Source: Hyperoodon ampullatus
Taxonomy: Eukaryota > Chordata > Mammalia > Artiodactyla > Ziphiidae
NCBI GenBank assembly: GCA_949752795.1
Contig: CATKHW010000281.1
Location: forward strand, 620,001 to 684,000
Reading direction: 5' to 3'
Length of the DNA stretch: 64,000 nucleotides
Shown: positions 35,583 through 48,001 of the stretch, one piece after another
Layout: each line of letters starts with the position of its first letter
Numbering within the stretch: position 1 is the first letter of the stretch
The notes under the pieces: generated by a model
What the model saw: only the letters and a program-made list of their open reading frames with translations
The model's database searches: none
What the model was told of the DNA's origin: nothing
Program-made: the position numbers and the translations under genes

Positions 35583-35895
35583 TCCGGGTGCTCCGGTTTG
35601 ACTTTCCATCTGCTTTACTATCAATCTCCCAAATTCGAGAGAGAGCCCCTTTAACCTCCTGGTTCGCACAGGTTTCCAATTTTGCAGAGGATGAACGGGA
35701 AGAGGGAGAACCAATGAGAGAGTAGCTGTTAGGCATTTGGACGGGCACATATCACTCTAACTTCCCGGCAGGAAGAAGAATTAACCAAAGTCTCAGCAAC
35801 CCACCGTGAACCAGCATAGGTCCTGACAAAAAATTTTGGACTTGCGGTCAGCTCACCAAAAACGAGTTGAAAAATGGAGCTCAGGGCCTCCCTGG

Positions 35896-35949
35896 TGGCG
35901 CAGTGGTTGAGAGTCCGCCTGCCGATGCAGGGGATGCGGGTTCGTGCCC
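35896..35949 (+). promoter_or_regulatory. Internal RNA polymerase III promoter (A and B boxes) of SINE 1
   Basis: tggcgcagtgg (A box) and ggttcgtgccc (B box), separated by 32 bp, as in tRNA genes. The B box differs from the consensus GGTTCGANTCC at the sixth-to-last positions. Activity is unknown. Confidence 0.7.
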
Positions 35950-36074
35950 CGGTCTGGAAGGATCCCATATGCCGCGGAGCGGCTGGGCCCGTGAGCCATG
36001 GCTGCTGAGCCTGTGCATCCGGAGCCTGTTCTCCGCAACGGGAGAGGCCACAACAGTGAGAGGCCCGCGTACCA

Positions 36075-36117
<43 letters not shown>
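36075..36117 (+). repeat. Poly(A) tail of SINE 1
   Basis: Run of about 42 A after taccac, ending at the g that begins the downstream target duplication. Uninterrupted, which suggests a young insertion. Confidence 0.95.
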
Positions 36118-36119
<2 letters not shown>

Positions 36120-37570
36120 AAAATGGAGCTCAGGGGCACAACAATTCACAAACTGGCCGAGTAATAAAGGACAACTATCGTAGAAAAATCTGTTGAGGGA
36201 AGTCAACGAGGCGGACTTGAAAGTGAGGCAGAATAGCAGGAAACAGATTTCAAGAGGTACGTTGGAATCGCCTTTAAAGCACAGGAAGAGGGGCACAACT
36301 TCGGCAATGATGCACTTGGCCAAAAAGGACGTATGCGTTTTCTCCTGAATATATTCAGGAGAAAACGCATACGCCCTTTTTGGCCAAGCAAGCAAGCGGG
36401 CAATGCATATCTGCACTACAAAGAAGTATCACTTCCCACCCGTCAAAAGGGACATCCACAAAATGTGTAAAAACCAGAGAGGTAAGACAGGCCCTGGAGA
36501 ACAGGGAGCCTTTTTATGCTGATGGGCTGGATGTAAATTGCCAACTGCCTCTATGGAGGAGTGCATTGTGTTCCCTAAAACAAGTAAACAACGGAGCTAC
36601 AGAGCCAAGGGCACTTCCAGTCTATGGAATATACCTTGGGAAAACTGAAAATCAATAAAACAGAGCCACCCAAAACTTTAGGGCTGCACTGCTTACAAGG
36701 ACCTCAACTTGGGTACACCATAAATATCCCAGGAAATATAAAAATGGTTCAAAAAATTGTGGTACTTACGTACGATGGAATATCCCTCAGCCATGAAATC
36801 AATGTCATAAGACCAGTAGCAGCAAAATAGGTGGATTCAGGTACGATGATTCTTAGTGAAATAAGTCACACAGAAAAAGAAACTTATCATAAGATATCAC
36901 TTATGAAGATCCTGTAAACATGGCTACACTTGAACTGAGTTAGGACAGAGAACAGTGTCTCACATTTAGAAAACACTCTTATGCCTGCTTAAGGGGGAAG
37001 GAGAGGTGGGGTGATGCATAAAACCAGAGTTTGATATAAGCACAGGTACCGTTCCAAAAACCAACTATGGAATACACAAGACCTACACCTTCCTCAGTGA
37101 AAGGGACTCAAAACCCCATATTTCCCGCAGAGGAATATATCTGACTAGTAAGAATCTTAAAACCTATGTATTGATATGTCTCCATAAGGGAAGCAAGTGT
37201 TTGTAGACTGGCATAAACATGGCAGCGAGAATCAGCTCAAACCCACTATAAAAAGGAATTTCAAAAACAAAACAAAAAAACTGGGAAATTCTTTACAATT
37301 CCTTCAGGGTCTCTGATGAAACCTGGAATGACCCTATCTACAACGACAGCTGGATGTGGCATAAGGAGGGACACTTGGCACTGAGATGACTGGTGAGATT
37401 GGGTGAGCAAATGCAGACCCTTTAAAACAATAATACATGGCACCCATTCCATGGGTCCCAACTCTCCAGGTTGAAGGGAATATTACTACAGTTATAATAT
37501 GTACGGGAAACCTAGAGAACGGACACACTGTGAATATGAAAGGTTTCTAAAACTCAACGAATAGTCCCTC

Positions 37571-39308
37571 TCCTGGTGCTCCGGTTTGACTTTCCATCTG
37601 CTTTACTATCAACCTCCCAACTTGGAGAGACATCCCCTTTAAGCTCCTGGTTCGCACAGGTTGCCAATTTGGCAGAGGATGAAAGGGAATAGGGAGACCA
37701 ATGTGAGAGTAGCTGTTAGGCATTTGGACGGGCACATATCACTCTAACTTCCCGGCAGGAAGAAGAATTAACCAAACTCTCAGCCCCCCACTGGGAACCA
37801 GCATAGGTCCTGAACCAAAATGTTGCACTTGCGCTCAGCTCACAAAAAACGAGTTGAAAAATGGAGCTCAGGGGCACAGCAATTCACAAACTGGCCGAGT
37901 AATAAAGGACAACTATCGTCCAAAAATCTGTTGAGGGAAGGCAACGAGGCGGACTTGAAAGCGAGGCAGAATAGCAGGAAACAGATTTCAAGAGGTACGT
38001 TGGAATCGCCTTTAAAGCACAGGAAGAGGGGCACAACTTCGACAATGATGCACTTGCCCAAAAAGGGTGTATGCATTTTCTCCTGAATATATTCAGGAGA
38101 AAATGCATACGCCCTTTTTGGCCAAGCAAGCAAGCGGGCAATGCAAATCTGCACTACAAAGAAGTATCACTTCCCACCGGTCAAAAGGGACATCCACAAA
38201 ATGTGTAAAAACCAGAAAGGCAAGACAGGCCCTGGAGAACAGGGAGCCTTGTTATGCTGATGGGCGGGATGTAAATTGCCAACTGCCTCTCTGGAGGAGT
38301 GCATTGTGTTCCCTAAAACAAGTAAACAACGGAGCTACAGAGCCAAGGGCACTTCCAGTCTAGGGAATATACCTTGGGAAAACTGAAAATCAATAAGGCA
38401 GAGCCACCCCAAAATTTAGGGCTGCACTGCTTACAAGTATTTCAACTTTGGTACACGTTAAATATGACAGGAAATATAAAAATGGTTCAAAAAATTGTGG
38501 TACTTACGTACGATGGAATATCCCTCAGCCATGAAATCAATGTCATAAGACCAGTAGCAGCAAAATGGGTGGATTCAGGTACGATGATTCTAAGTGAAAT
38601 AAGTCACACAGAAAAAGAAACTTATCATAAGATATCACTTATGAAGATCCTGTAAACATGGCTACACTTGAACTGAGTTAGGACAGAGAACAGTGTCTCA
38701 CATTTAGAAAACACTCTTATGCCTGCTTAAGGGGGAAGGAGAGGTGGGGTGATGCATAAAACCAGAGTTTGATATAAGCACAGGTACCGTTCCAAAAACC
38801 AACTATGGAATAGACAAGACCTACACCTTCCTCAGTGAAAGGGACTCAAAACCCCATATTTCCCGCAGAGGAATATATCTGACTAGTAAGAATCTTAAAA
38901 CCTATGTATTGATATGTCTCCGTAAGGGAATCAAGTGTGTCTAGACTGGCATAACCATGGCAGCGAGAATCAGCTCAAACCCACCATAAAAAGGAATTTC
39001 AAAAAGAAAAAGAAAAAACTGGGAATTTCTTTACAATTCCTTTAGGGTCTCTGATGAAACCTGGAATGACCCTATCTACAATGACAGCTGGATGTGGCAT
39101 AAGGCTGGACACTTGGGACTGAGAGGTTTGGTGAGCTTGGGTGAGCAAATGCAGACCCTTTAAAGCACAAACGCATGGCACCCATTCCATGGGTCCCAGC
39201 TCTACAGGTTGAAGGGAATATTACTACAGCTATAACATGTACGGGAAACCTAGAGAACGGACACATTGTGAATTACAAAGGTTTCTAAAACTCATGGAAT
39301 AGTCCTTC
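37571..39308 (+). repeat. HOR monomer M2
   Basis: 1,738 bp. Palindrome 38053-38126 has a paired change: gcatttt on the left and aaaatgc on the right, where others have gcgtttt/aaaacgc. It also has unpaired ggtgta/tacgcc. Private variants: cttacaagtatttcaac and gttaaatatgacagg, both also in 53216-54953. Confidence 0.92.
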
Positions 39309-41046
39309 TCCTGGTGCTCCGGTTTGACTTTCCATCTGCTTTACTATCAACCTCCCAACTTGGAGAGACAGCCCCTTTAACCTCATGGTTCGCACAGGTT
39401 GCCAATTTGGCAGAGGATGAAAGGGAAGAGGGAGAACCAATGAGAGAGTAGCTGTTAGGCGTTTGGCCGGGCACATATCACTGTAATTCCCCGGCAGGAA
39501 GAAGAATTAACCAAAGTCTCAGCCACCCACCGGGAACCAGCATAGGTCCTGAACCAAAATTTGGACTTGCGGTCAGCTCACCAAAAACAAGTTGAAAAAT
39601 GGAGCTCAGGGGCCCAGCAATTCACAAAGTGGCCGAGTAATAAAGGACAACTATCGTCCAAAAATCTGTTGAGGGAAGGCAACGAGGCAGACTTGAAAGC
39701 GAGGCAGAATAGCAGGAAACAGATTTCAAGAGGTACGTTGGAATCGCCTTTAAAGCACAGGAAGAGGGGCACAACTTCGACAATGATGCACTTGGCCAAA
39801 AAGGGTGTATGCGTTTTCTCCTGAATATATTCAGGAGAAAACGCATACGCGCTTTTTGGCCAAGCAAGCAAGCGGGCAATACAAATCTGCACTACAAAGA
39901 AGTATCACTTTCCACCGGTCAAAAGGGACATCCACAAAATGTGTAAAAACCAGAAAGGCAAGACAGGCCCTGGAGAACAGGGAGCCTTGTTATGCTGATG
40001 GGCGGGATGTAAATTGCCAACTGCCTCTCTGGAGGAGTGCATTGTGTTCCCTAAAACAAGTAAAGAACAGAGCTACAGAGCCAAGGGCACTTCTAGTCTA
40101 GGGAATATTCCTTGGTAAAACAGAAAATCAATAAGACAGAGCCACCTCAAAATTTAGGGCTGCACTGCTTACAAGGACCTCAACTTGGGTACAACTTAAA
40201 TATCCAAGGAAATATAAAAATGGTTCAAAAAATTGTGGTACTTACGTATGATGGAATATCCCTCAGCCATGAAATCAATGTCATAAGACCAGTAGCAGCA
40301 AAATGGCTGGATTCATTTACGATGATTCTAAGTGAAATAAGTCACACAGAAAAAGAAACTTATCATAAGATATCACTTATGAAGATCCTGTAAACATGGC
40401 TACACTTGAACTGAGTTAGGCAAGAGAACAGTGTCTCACATTTAGAAAACACTCTTATGCCTGCTTAAGGGGGAAGGAGAGGTGGGGTGATGCATAAAGC
40501 CAGAGTTTGATATAAGAACAGGTACCGTTCCAAAAACCAACTATGGAATAGACAAGACCTACTCCTTCCTCAGTGAAAGGGACTCAAAACCCCATATTTC
40601 CCACAGAGGAATATATCTGACTAGTAAGAATCTTAAAACCTATGTATTGATATGTCTCCGTAAGGGAATCAAGTGTGTCTGGACTGGCATAAACATGGCA
40701 GCTAGAATCAGCTCAAACCCACTATAAAAAGGAATTTCAAAAACAAAACAAAAAAACTGGGAAATTCTTTACAATTCCTTCAGGGTCTCTGATGAAACCT
40801 GGAATGACCCTATCTACAACGACAGCTGGATGTGGCATAAGGCTGGACACTTGGGACTGAGAGGATTGGTGAGATTGGGTGAGCAAATGCAGACCCTTTA
40901 AAGCAATAATGCATGGCACCCTTTCCATGGGTCCCAACTCTCCAGGTTGAAGGGAATATTACTACAGATATAACATGTACGGGAAACCTAGAGAACGGAC
41001 ACACTGTGAATACGAAAGGTTTTTAAAACTCAACGAATAGTCCCAC
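39309..41046 (+). repeat. HOR monomer M3
   Basis: 1,738 bp. Private variants shared with copy 2: gttcgcacagg preceded by ctcatgg, caaaaacaagttgaa, gctggattcatttacg and gcataaagccagag. Palindrome 39791-39864 has mismatches in ggtgta and in acgcgc. Confidence 0.92.
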
Positions 41047-42785
41047 TCCTGGTGCTCCGGTTTTACTTTCCATCTGCTTTACTATCAACCTCCCTACTTG
41101 GAGAGACAGCACCTTTAACCTCCTGATTCGCACAGGTTGGCAATTTGGCAGAGGATGAAAGGGAAGAGGGAGAACCAATGAGAGAGTAGCTTGTAGGCAT
41201 TTGGACGGGCACATATCACTCTAACATCCCGGCAGGAAGAAGAATTAACCAAAGTCTCAGCCCCCCACTGGGAACCATCATAGGTCCTGAACCAAAATTT
41301 TGGACTTGCGGTCAGCTCACCAAAAACGAGTTGAAAAAAGGAGCTCAGGGGCACAGCAATTCACAAACTGGACGAGTAATAAAGGACAACCATCGTCCAA
41401 AAATCTGTTGAGGGAAGGCAATGAGGCGGAATTGAAAGCGAGGCAGAATAGCAGGAAACAGATTTTAAGAGGTACGTTGGAATCGCCTTTAAAGCACAGG
41501 AAGAGGGGCACAACTTCGACAATGATGCACTTGTCTAAAAATGGCGTATGCGTTTTCTCCTGAATATATTCAGGGGAAAACGCATACGCCCTTTTTGGCC
41601 AAGCAAACAAGCGGGCAATGCAAATCTCCACTTCAAAGAAGTATCACTTCCCACCGGTCAAAAGGGACATCCACAAAATGTGTAAAAACCAGAAAGGCAA
41701 GACAGGCCCTGGAGAACAGGGAGCCTTGTTATGCTGATGGGCGGGATGTAAATGGCCAACTGCCTCCCTGGAGGAGTACATTGTGTTCCCTAAAACAAGT
41801 AAAGAACAGAGCTACAGAGCCAAGGGAACTTCCAGTCTAGGGAATATACCTTGGAAAAACTGAAAATCAATAAGACAGAGCCACTCCAAAATTTAGGGCT
41901 GCACTGCTTACAAGGACCTCAACTTTGGTACACCTTAAATATGCCAGGAAATATAAAAATGGTTCAAAAAATTGTGGTACTTACGTACGATGGAATATCC
42001 CTCAGCCATGAAATCAATGTCATAAGACCAGTAGCAGCAAAATGGGTGGATTCAGGTACGATGATTCTAAGTGAAATAAGTCACACAGAAAAAGAAACTT
42101 ATCATAAGATATCACTTATGAAGATCCTGTAAACATGGCTACACTTGAACTGAGTTAGGACAGAGAACAGTGTCTCACATTTAGAAAACACTCTTATGCC
42201 TGCTTAAGGGGGAAGGAGAGGTGGGGTGATGCATAAAACCAGAGTTTGATATAAGCACAGGTACCGTTCCAAAAACCAACTATGGAATAGACAAGACCTA
42301 CACCTTCCTCAGTGAAAGGGACTCAAAACCCCATATTTCCCGCAGAGGAATATATCTGACTAGTAAGAATCTTAAAACCTATGTATTGATATGTCTCCAT
42401 AAGGGAAGCAAGTGTTTGTAGACTGGCATAAACATGGCAGCGAGAATCAGCTCAAACCCACTATAAAAAGGAATTTCAAAAACAAAACAAAAAAACTGGG
42501 AAATTCTTTACAATTCCTTCATGGTCTCTGATGAAACCTGGAATGACCCTATCTACAATGACAGCTGGATGTGGCATAAGGAGGGACACTTGGGACTGAG
42601 AGGATTGGTGAGATTGGGTGAGCAAATGCAGACCCTTTAAAGCACAAATGCCTGGCACCCATTCCATGGGTCCCAACTCTCCAGGTTGAAGGGAATATTA
42701 CTACAGCTATAACATGTACGGGAAACCTAGAGAACGGACACACTGTGAATACGAAAGGTTTCTAAAACTCAACGAATAGTCCCTC
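41047..42785 (+). repeat. HOR monomer M4, with an M1-like patch
   Basis: 1,739 bp. Palindrome 41530-41603 has an unpaired right-arm change (caggggaaa) and a left-arm change ttgtctaaaaatgg. At 42398-42440 it carries ccataagggaagcaagtg, tttgtagac and ataaacatgg, exactly as in M1. The HOR partner at 58040 has the ccgtaagggaatcaag type with ataaccatgg. This looks like a short conversion tract. Confidence 0.92.
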
Positions 42786-44523
42786 TCCTGGTGCTCCGGT
42801 TTGACTTTCCATCTGCTTTACTATCAACCTCCCAACATGGAGAGACAGCCCCTTTAAACTCCTGGTTCGCACAGGTTGCCAATTTGGCAGAGGATGAAAG
42901 GGAAGAGGGAGACCAATGAGAGAGTAGCTGTTAGGCATTTGGACGGGCACATATCATTCTAATTTCCCGGCAGGAAGAAGTATTAACCAAAGTCTCAGCC
43001 ACCCACCGGGAACCAGCATAGGTCCTGAACCAAAATGTTGGACTTGCGGTCAGCTCACCAAAAACGAGTTGAAAAATGGAGCTCAGGGGCACAGCAATTC
43101 ACAAACTGGCCGAGTAATAAAGGACAACTATTGTCCAAAAATATGTTGAGGGAAGGCAACGAGGCGGACTTGAAAGCGAGGCAGAATAGCAGGAAACAGA
43201 TTTCAAGAGGTACGTTGGAATCGCCTTTAAAGCACAGGAAGAGGGGCACAACTTCGACAATGATGCACTTGGCCAAAAAGGGCGTATGCGTTTCCTCCTG
43301 AATATATTCAGGAGAAAACGCATACGCCCTTTTTGGCCAAGCAAGCAAGCGGGCAATGCAAATCTGCATTACAAAGAAGTATCACTTCCCACCGGTCAAA
43401 AGGGACATCCACAAAGTGTGTAAAAACCAGAAAGGCAAGACAGGCCCTGGAGAACAGGGAGCCTTGTTATGCTGATGGGTGGGATGTAAATTGCCAACTG
43501 CCTCTCTGGAGGAGTGCATTGTGTTCCCTAAAACAAGTAAACAACAGACCTAAGGAGCCAAAGGCACTTCCAGTCTAGGGAATATACCTTGGGAAAACTG
43601 AAAATCAATAAGACAGAGCCACCCCAAAATTTAGGGCTGCACTGCTAACAAGGACCTCAACTTGGGTACACCTTAAATATGCCAGGAAATATCAAAATGG
43701 TTAAAAAAATTGTGGTACTTACGTACGATGGAATATCCCTCAGCCATGAAATCAATGTCATAAGAACAGTAGCAGCAAAATGGGTGGATTCAGGTACGAT
43801 GATTCTAAGTGAAATAAGTCACACAGAAAAAGAAACTTATCATAAGATATCACTTATGAAGATCCTGTAAACATGGCTACACTTGAACTGAGTTAGGAAA
43901 GAGAACAGTGTCTCACATTTAGAAAACACTCTTATGCCTGCTTAAGGGGGAAGGAGCGGTGGGGTGATGCATAAAACCAGAGTTTGATATAAGCACAGGT
44001 ACAGTTCCAAAAACCAACTATGGAATAAACAAGACCTACACCTTCCTCAGTGAAAGGGACTCAAAACCCCATATTTCCCGCAGAGGAATATATCTGACTA
44101 GTAAGAATCTTAAAACCTATGTATTGATATGTCTCCATAAGGGAATCAAGTGTGTCTAGACTGGCATAAACATGGCAGCGAGAATCAGCTCAAACCCACT
44201 ATAAAAATGAATTTCAAAAACAAAACAAAAAAACTGGGTAATTCTTTACAATTCCTTCAGGGTCTCTGATGAAACCTGGAATGACCCTATCTACAACGAC
44301 AGCTGGATGTGGCATAAGGCTGGACACTTGGGACTGAGAGGATTGGTGAGATGGGGTGAGCAAATGCAGACCCTTTAAAGCAATAATGCATGGCACCCAT
44401 TCCATGGGTCCCAACTCTCCAGGTTGAAGGGAATATTACTACAGCTATAACATGTACGGGAAACCTAGAGAACGGACACACTGTGAATACGAAAGGTTTC
44501 TAAAACTCAACGAATAGTCCCTC
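42786..44523 (+). repeat. HOR monomer M5
   Basis: 1,738 bp. Very similar to M7 at an offset of 3,478 bp (two monomers). Shared private variants: aatatgttgaggg, gcgtttcctcctg in the left palindrome arm, cacaaagtgtgtaaaaacc, and acagacctaaggagccaaag. Palindrome 43268-43341 has one left-arm mismatch. Confidence 0.92.
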
Positions 44524-46263
44524 TCCTGGTGCTCCGGTTTTACTTTCCATCTGCTTTACTATCAACCTCCCAACTTGGAGAGACAGACCCTTTAACCTCC
44601 TGGTTCGCACAGGTTGCCAATTTGGCAGAGGATGAAAGGGAAGAGGGAGAACCAATGAGAGAGTAGCTGGTAGGCATTTGGACGGGCACATATCACTCTA
44701 ACTTCCCGGCAGGAAGAAGAATTAACCAAAGTCTCAGCCCCCCACCGGGAACCATCATAGGTCCTGAACCAAAATTTTGGACTTGCGGTCAGCTCACCAA
44801 AAACGAGTTGAAAAAATGGAGCTCAGGGGCAAAGCAATTCACAAACTGGCCGAGAAATAAAGGACAACCATCGTCCAAAAATCTGTTGAGGGAAGGCAAC
44901 CAGGCGGACTTGAAAGCGAGGCCGAATAGCAGGAAACAGATTTCAAGAGGTACGTTGGAATCGCCTTTAAAGCACAGGAAGAGGGGCACAACTTCGACAA
45001 TGATGCACTTGTCCAAAAAGGGCGTATGCTTTTTCTCCTGAATATATTCAGGGGAAAACGCATACGCCCTTTTTGGCCAAGCAAACACGCGGGCAATGCA
45101 AATCTGCACTACAAAGAAGTATCACTTCCCACCGGTCAAAAGGGACATCCACAAAATATGTAAAAACCAGAAAGGCAAGACAGGTCCTGGAGAACAGGGA
45201 GCCTTGTTATGCTGATGGGCGGGATGTAAATTGCCAACTGCCTCCCTGGAGGAGTACATTGTGTTCCCTAAAACAAGTAAAGAACAGAGCTACAGAGCCA
45301 AGGGAACTTCCAGTCTAGGGAATATACCTTGGGAAAACTGAAAATCAATAAGACAGAGCCACCCCAAAATTTAGGGCTGCACTGCTTACAAGGACCTCAA
45401 CTTTGGTACACCTTAAATATGCCAGGAAATATAAAAATGGTTCAAAAAATTGTGGTACTTACGTACGATGGAATATCCCTCAGCCATGAAATCAATGTCA
45501 TAAGACCAGTAGCAGCAAAATGGGTGGATTCAGGTACGATGATTCTAAGTGAAATAAGTCACACAGAAAAAGAAACTTATCATAAGATATCACTTATGAA
45601 GATCCTGTAAACATGGCTACACTTGAACTGAGTTAGGAAAGAGAACAGTGTCTCACATTTAGAAAACACTCTTATGCCTGCTTAAGGGGGAAGGAGAGGT
45701 GGGGTGATGCATAAAACCAGAGTTTGATATAAGCACAGGTACCGTTCCAAAAACCAACTATGGAATAGACAAGACCTACACCTTCCTCAGTGAAAGGGAC
45801 TCAAAACCCCATATTTCCCGCAGAGGAATATATCTGACTAGTAAGAATCTTAAAACCTATGTATTGATATGTCTCCGTAAGGGAATCAAGTGTGTCTAGA
45901 CTGGCATAACCATGGCAGCGAGAATCAGCTCAAACCCACTATAAAAAGGAATTTCAAAAACAAAAGAAAAAAACTGGGAAATTCTTTACAATTCCTTCAT
46001 GGTCTCTGATGAAACCTGGAATGACCCTATCTACAATGACAGCTGGATGTGGCATAAGGAGGGACACTTGGGACTGAGAGGATTGGTGAGATTGGGTGAG
46101 CAAATGCAGACCCTTTAAAGCACAAATGCCTGGCACCCATTCCATGGGTCCCAACTCTCCAGGTTGAAGGGAATATTACTACAGCTATAACATGTACGGG
46201 AAACCTAGAGAACGGACACACTGTGAATACGAAAGGTTTCTAAAACTCAACGAATAGTCCCTC
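44524..46263 (+). repeat. HOR monomer M6
   Basis: 1,740 bp. Private variants: gagaaataaaggacaacc, ggcaaccaggcggac, gaggccgaatag, aaacacgcggg and acaaaatatgtaaaaacc. Its 3' end (cttcatggtctctgatg, caaatgcctggcacc) is the same as in M4. Palindrome 45008-45081 carries a left-arm tgcttttt and a right-arm caggggaaa. Confidence 0.92.
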
Positions 46264-48001
46264 TCCTGGTGCTCCGGTTTGACTTTCCATCTGCTTTACT
46301 ATCAACCTCCCAACTTGGAGAGACAGCCCCTTTAAACTCCTGGTTCGCACAGGTTGCCAATTTGGCAGAGGATGAAAGGGAAGAGGGAGACCAATGAGAG
46401 AGTAGCTGTTAGGCATTTGGACGGGCACATATCATTCTAATTTCCCGGCAGGAAGAAGTATTAACCAAAGTCTCAGCCACCCACCGGGAACCAGCATAGG
46501 TCCTGAACCAAAATGTTGGACTTGCGGTCAGCTCACCAAAAACGAGTTGAAAAATGGAGCTCAGGGGCACAGCAATTCACAAACTGGCCGAGTAATAAAG
46601 GACAACTATTGTCCAAAAATATGTTGAGGGAAGGCAACGAGGCGGACTTGAAAGCGAGGCAGAATAGCAGGAAACAGATTTCAAGAGGTACGTTGGAATC
46701 GCCTTTAAAGCACAGGAAGAGGGGCACAACTTCGACAATGATGCACTTGGCCAAAAAGGGCGTATGCGTTTCCTCCTGAATATATTCAGGAGAAAACGCA
46801 TACGCCCTTTTTGGCCAAGCAAGCAAGCGGGCAATGCAAATCTGCATTACAAAGAAGTATCACTTCCCACCGGTCAAAAGGGACATCCACAAAGTGTGTA
46901 AAAACCAGAAAGGCAAGACAGGCCCTGGAGAACAGGGAGCCTTGTTATGCTGATGGGTGGGATGTAAATTGCCAACTGCCTCTCTGGAGGAGTGCATTGT
47001 GTTCCCTAAAACAAGTAAACAACAGACCTAAGGAGCCAAAGGCACTTCCAGTCTAGGGAATATACCTTGGGAAAACTGAAAATCAATAAGACAGAGCCAC
47101 ACCAAAATTTAGGGCTGCACTGCTAACAAGGACCTCAACTTGGGTACACCTTAAATATGCCAGGAAATATAAAAATGGTTAAAAAAATTGTGGTATTTAC
47201 GTACGATGGAATATCCCTCAGCCATGAAATCAATGTCATAAGAACAGTAGCAGCAAAATGGGTGGATTCAGGTACGATGATTCTAAGTGAAATAAGTCAC
47301 ACAGAAAAAGAAACTTATCATAAGATATCACTTATGAAGATCCTGTAAACATGGCTACACTTGAACTGAGTTAGGAAAGAGAACAGTGTCTCACATTTAG
47401 AAAACACTCTTATGCCTGCTTAAGGGGGAAGGAGAGGTGGGGTGATGCATAAAACCAGAGTTTGATATAAGCACAGGTACCGTTCCAAAAACCAACTATG
47501 GAATAGACAAGACCTACACCTTCCTCAGTGAAAGGGACTCAAAACCCCATATTTCCCGCAGAGGAATATATCTGACTAGTAAGAATCTTAAAACCTATGT
47601 ATTGATATGTGTCCGTAAGGGAATCAAGTGTGTCTAGACTGGCATAAACATGGCAGCGAGAATCAGCTCCAACCCACTATAAAAATGAATTTCAAAAACA
47701 AAACAAAAAAACTGGGAAATTCTTTACAATTCCTTCAGGGTCTCTGATGAAACCTGGAATGACCCTATCTACAACGACAGCTGGATGTGGCATAAGGCTG
47801 GACACTTGGGACTGAGAGGATTGGTGAGCTTGGGTGAGCAAACGCAGACCTTTTAAAGCAATAATGCATGGCACCCATTCCATGGGTCCCAACTCTCCAG
47901 GTTGAAGGGAATATTACTACATTTATAACATGTACAGGAAACCTAGAGAACGGACACACTGTGAATACGAAAGGTTTCTAAATCTCAACGAATAGTCCCT
48001 C
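46264..48001 (+). repeat. HOR monomer M7
   Basis: 1,738 bp. Near-duplicate of M5 (offset 3,478 bp) in its first ~1,350 bp. Differs by ccacaccaaaatttagg and by gtggtatttacg, both useful as markers. Palindrome 46746-46819 has the same left-arm cctcctg mismatch as M5. Confidence 0.92.

Larger units (their letters stand above)
35887..36117 (+). mobile_element. CHR-type SINE with poly(A), inserted in satellite
   Basis: tRNA-derived head (A-box-like tggcgcagtgg at 35896-35906, B-box-like ggttcgtgccc at 35939-35949), a tRNA-unrelated body (gatcccatatgccgcggagc ... cgggagaggccacaacagtg) and a tail of about 40 A. Flanked by an 18-bp direct repeat, gaaaaatggagctcaggg, at 35869-35886 and 36118-36135. 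This is the Glu-tRNA-derived SINE family typical of whales and hippos. The equivalent site in HOR copy 2 (near 51764-51781) is empty, so the insertion is recent relative to the HOR duplication. Confidence 0.95.
35583..37570 (+). repeat. HOR monomer M1, with SINE insertion
   Basis: Monomer of 1,738-1,739 bp plus about 249 bp for a SINE and its target duplication. Private variants shared with 51478-53215: aatgcatatctgcac, gggctggatgtaaattg, agcaaaataggtggattc, and an atgtctccataagggaagca variant with gtgtttgtagac. Palindrome 36315-36388 has one mismatch (ggacgt on the left), absent from the other copy. Confidence 0.92.

Noticed and set aside
35887..36000. tRNA gene
   Set aside because: A and B boxes are present, but the sequence continues into the tRNA-unrelated body and poly(A) of a SINE and has target-site duplications. 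It is tRNA-derived, not a functional tRNA. The same applies at 60800-60920.
35853..36416. 187-codon minus-strand frame with a long phenylalanine run
   Set aside because: The Phe run is the SINE poly(A) read in reverse. The frame joins SINE and satellite by chance. Same for the 150-codon frame at 60693-61145.
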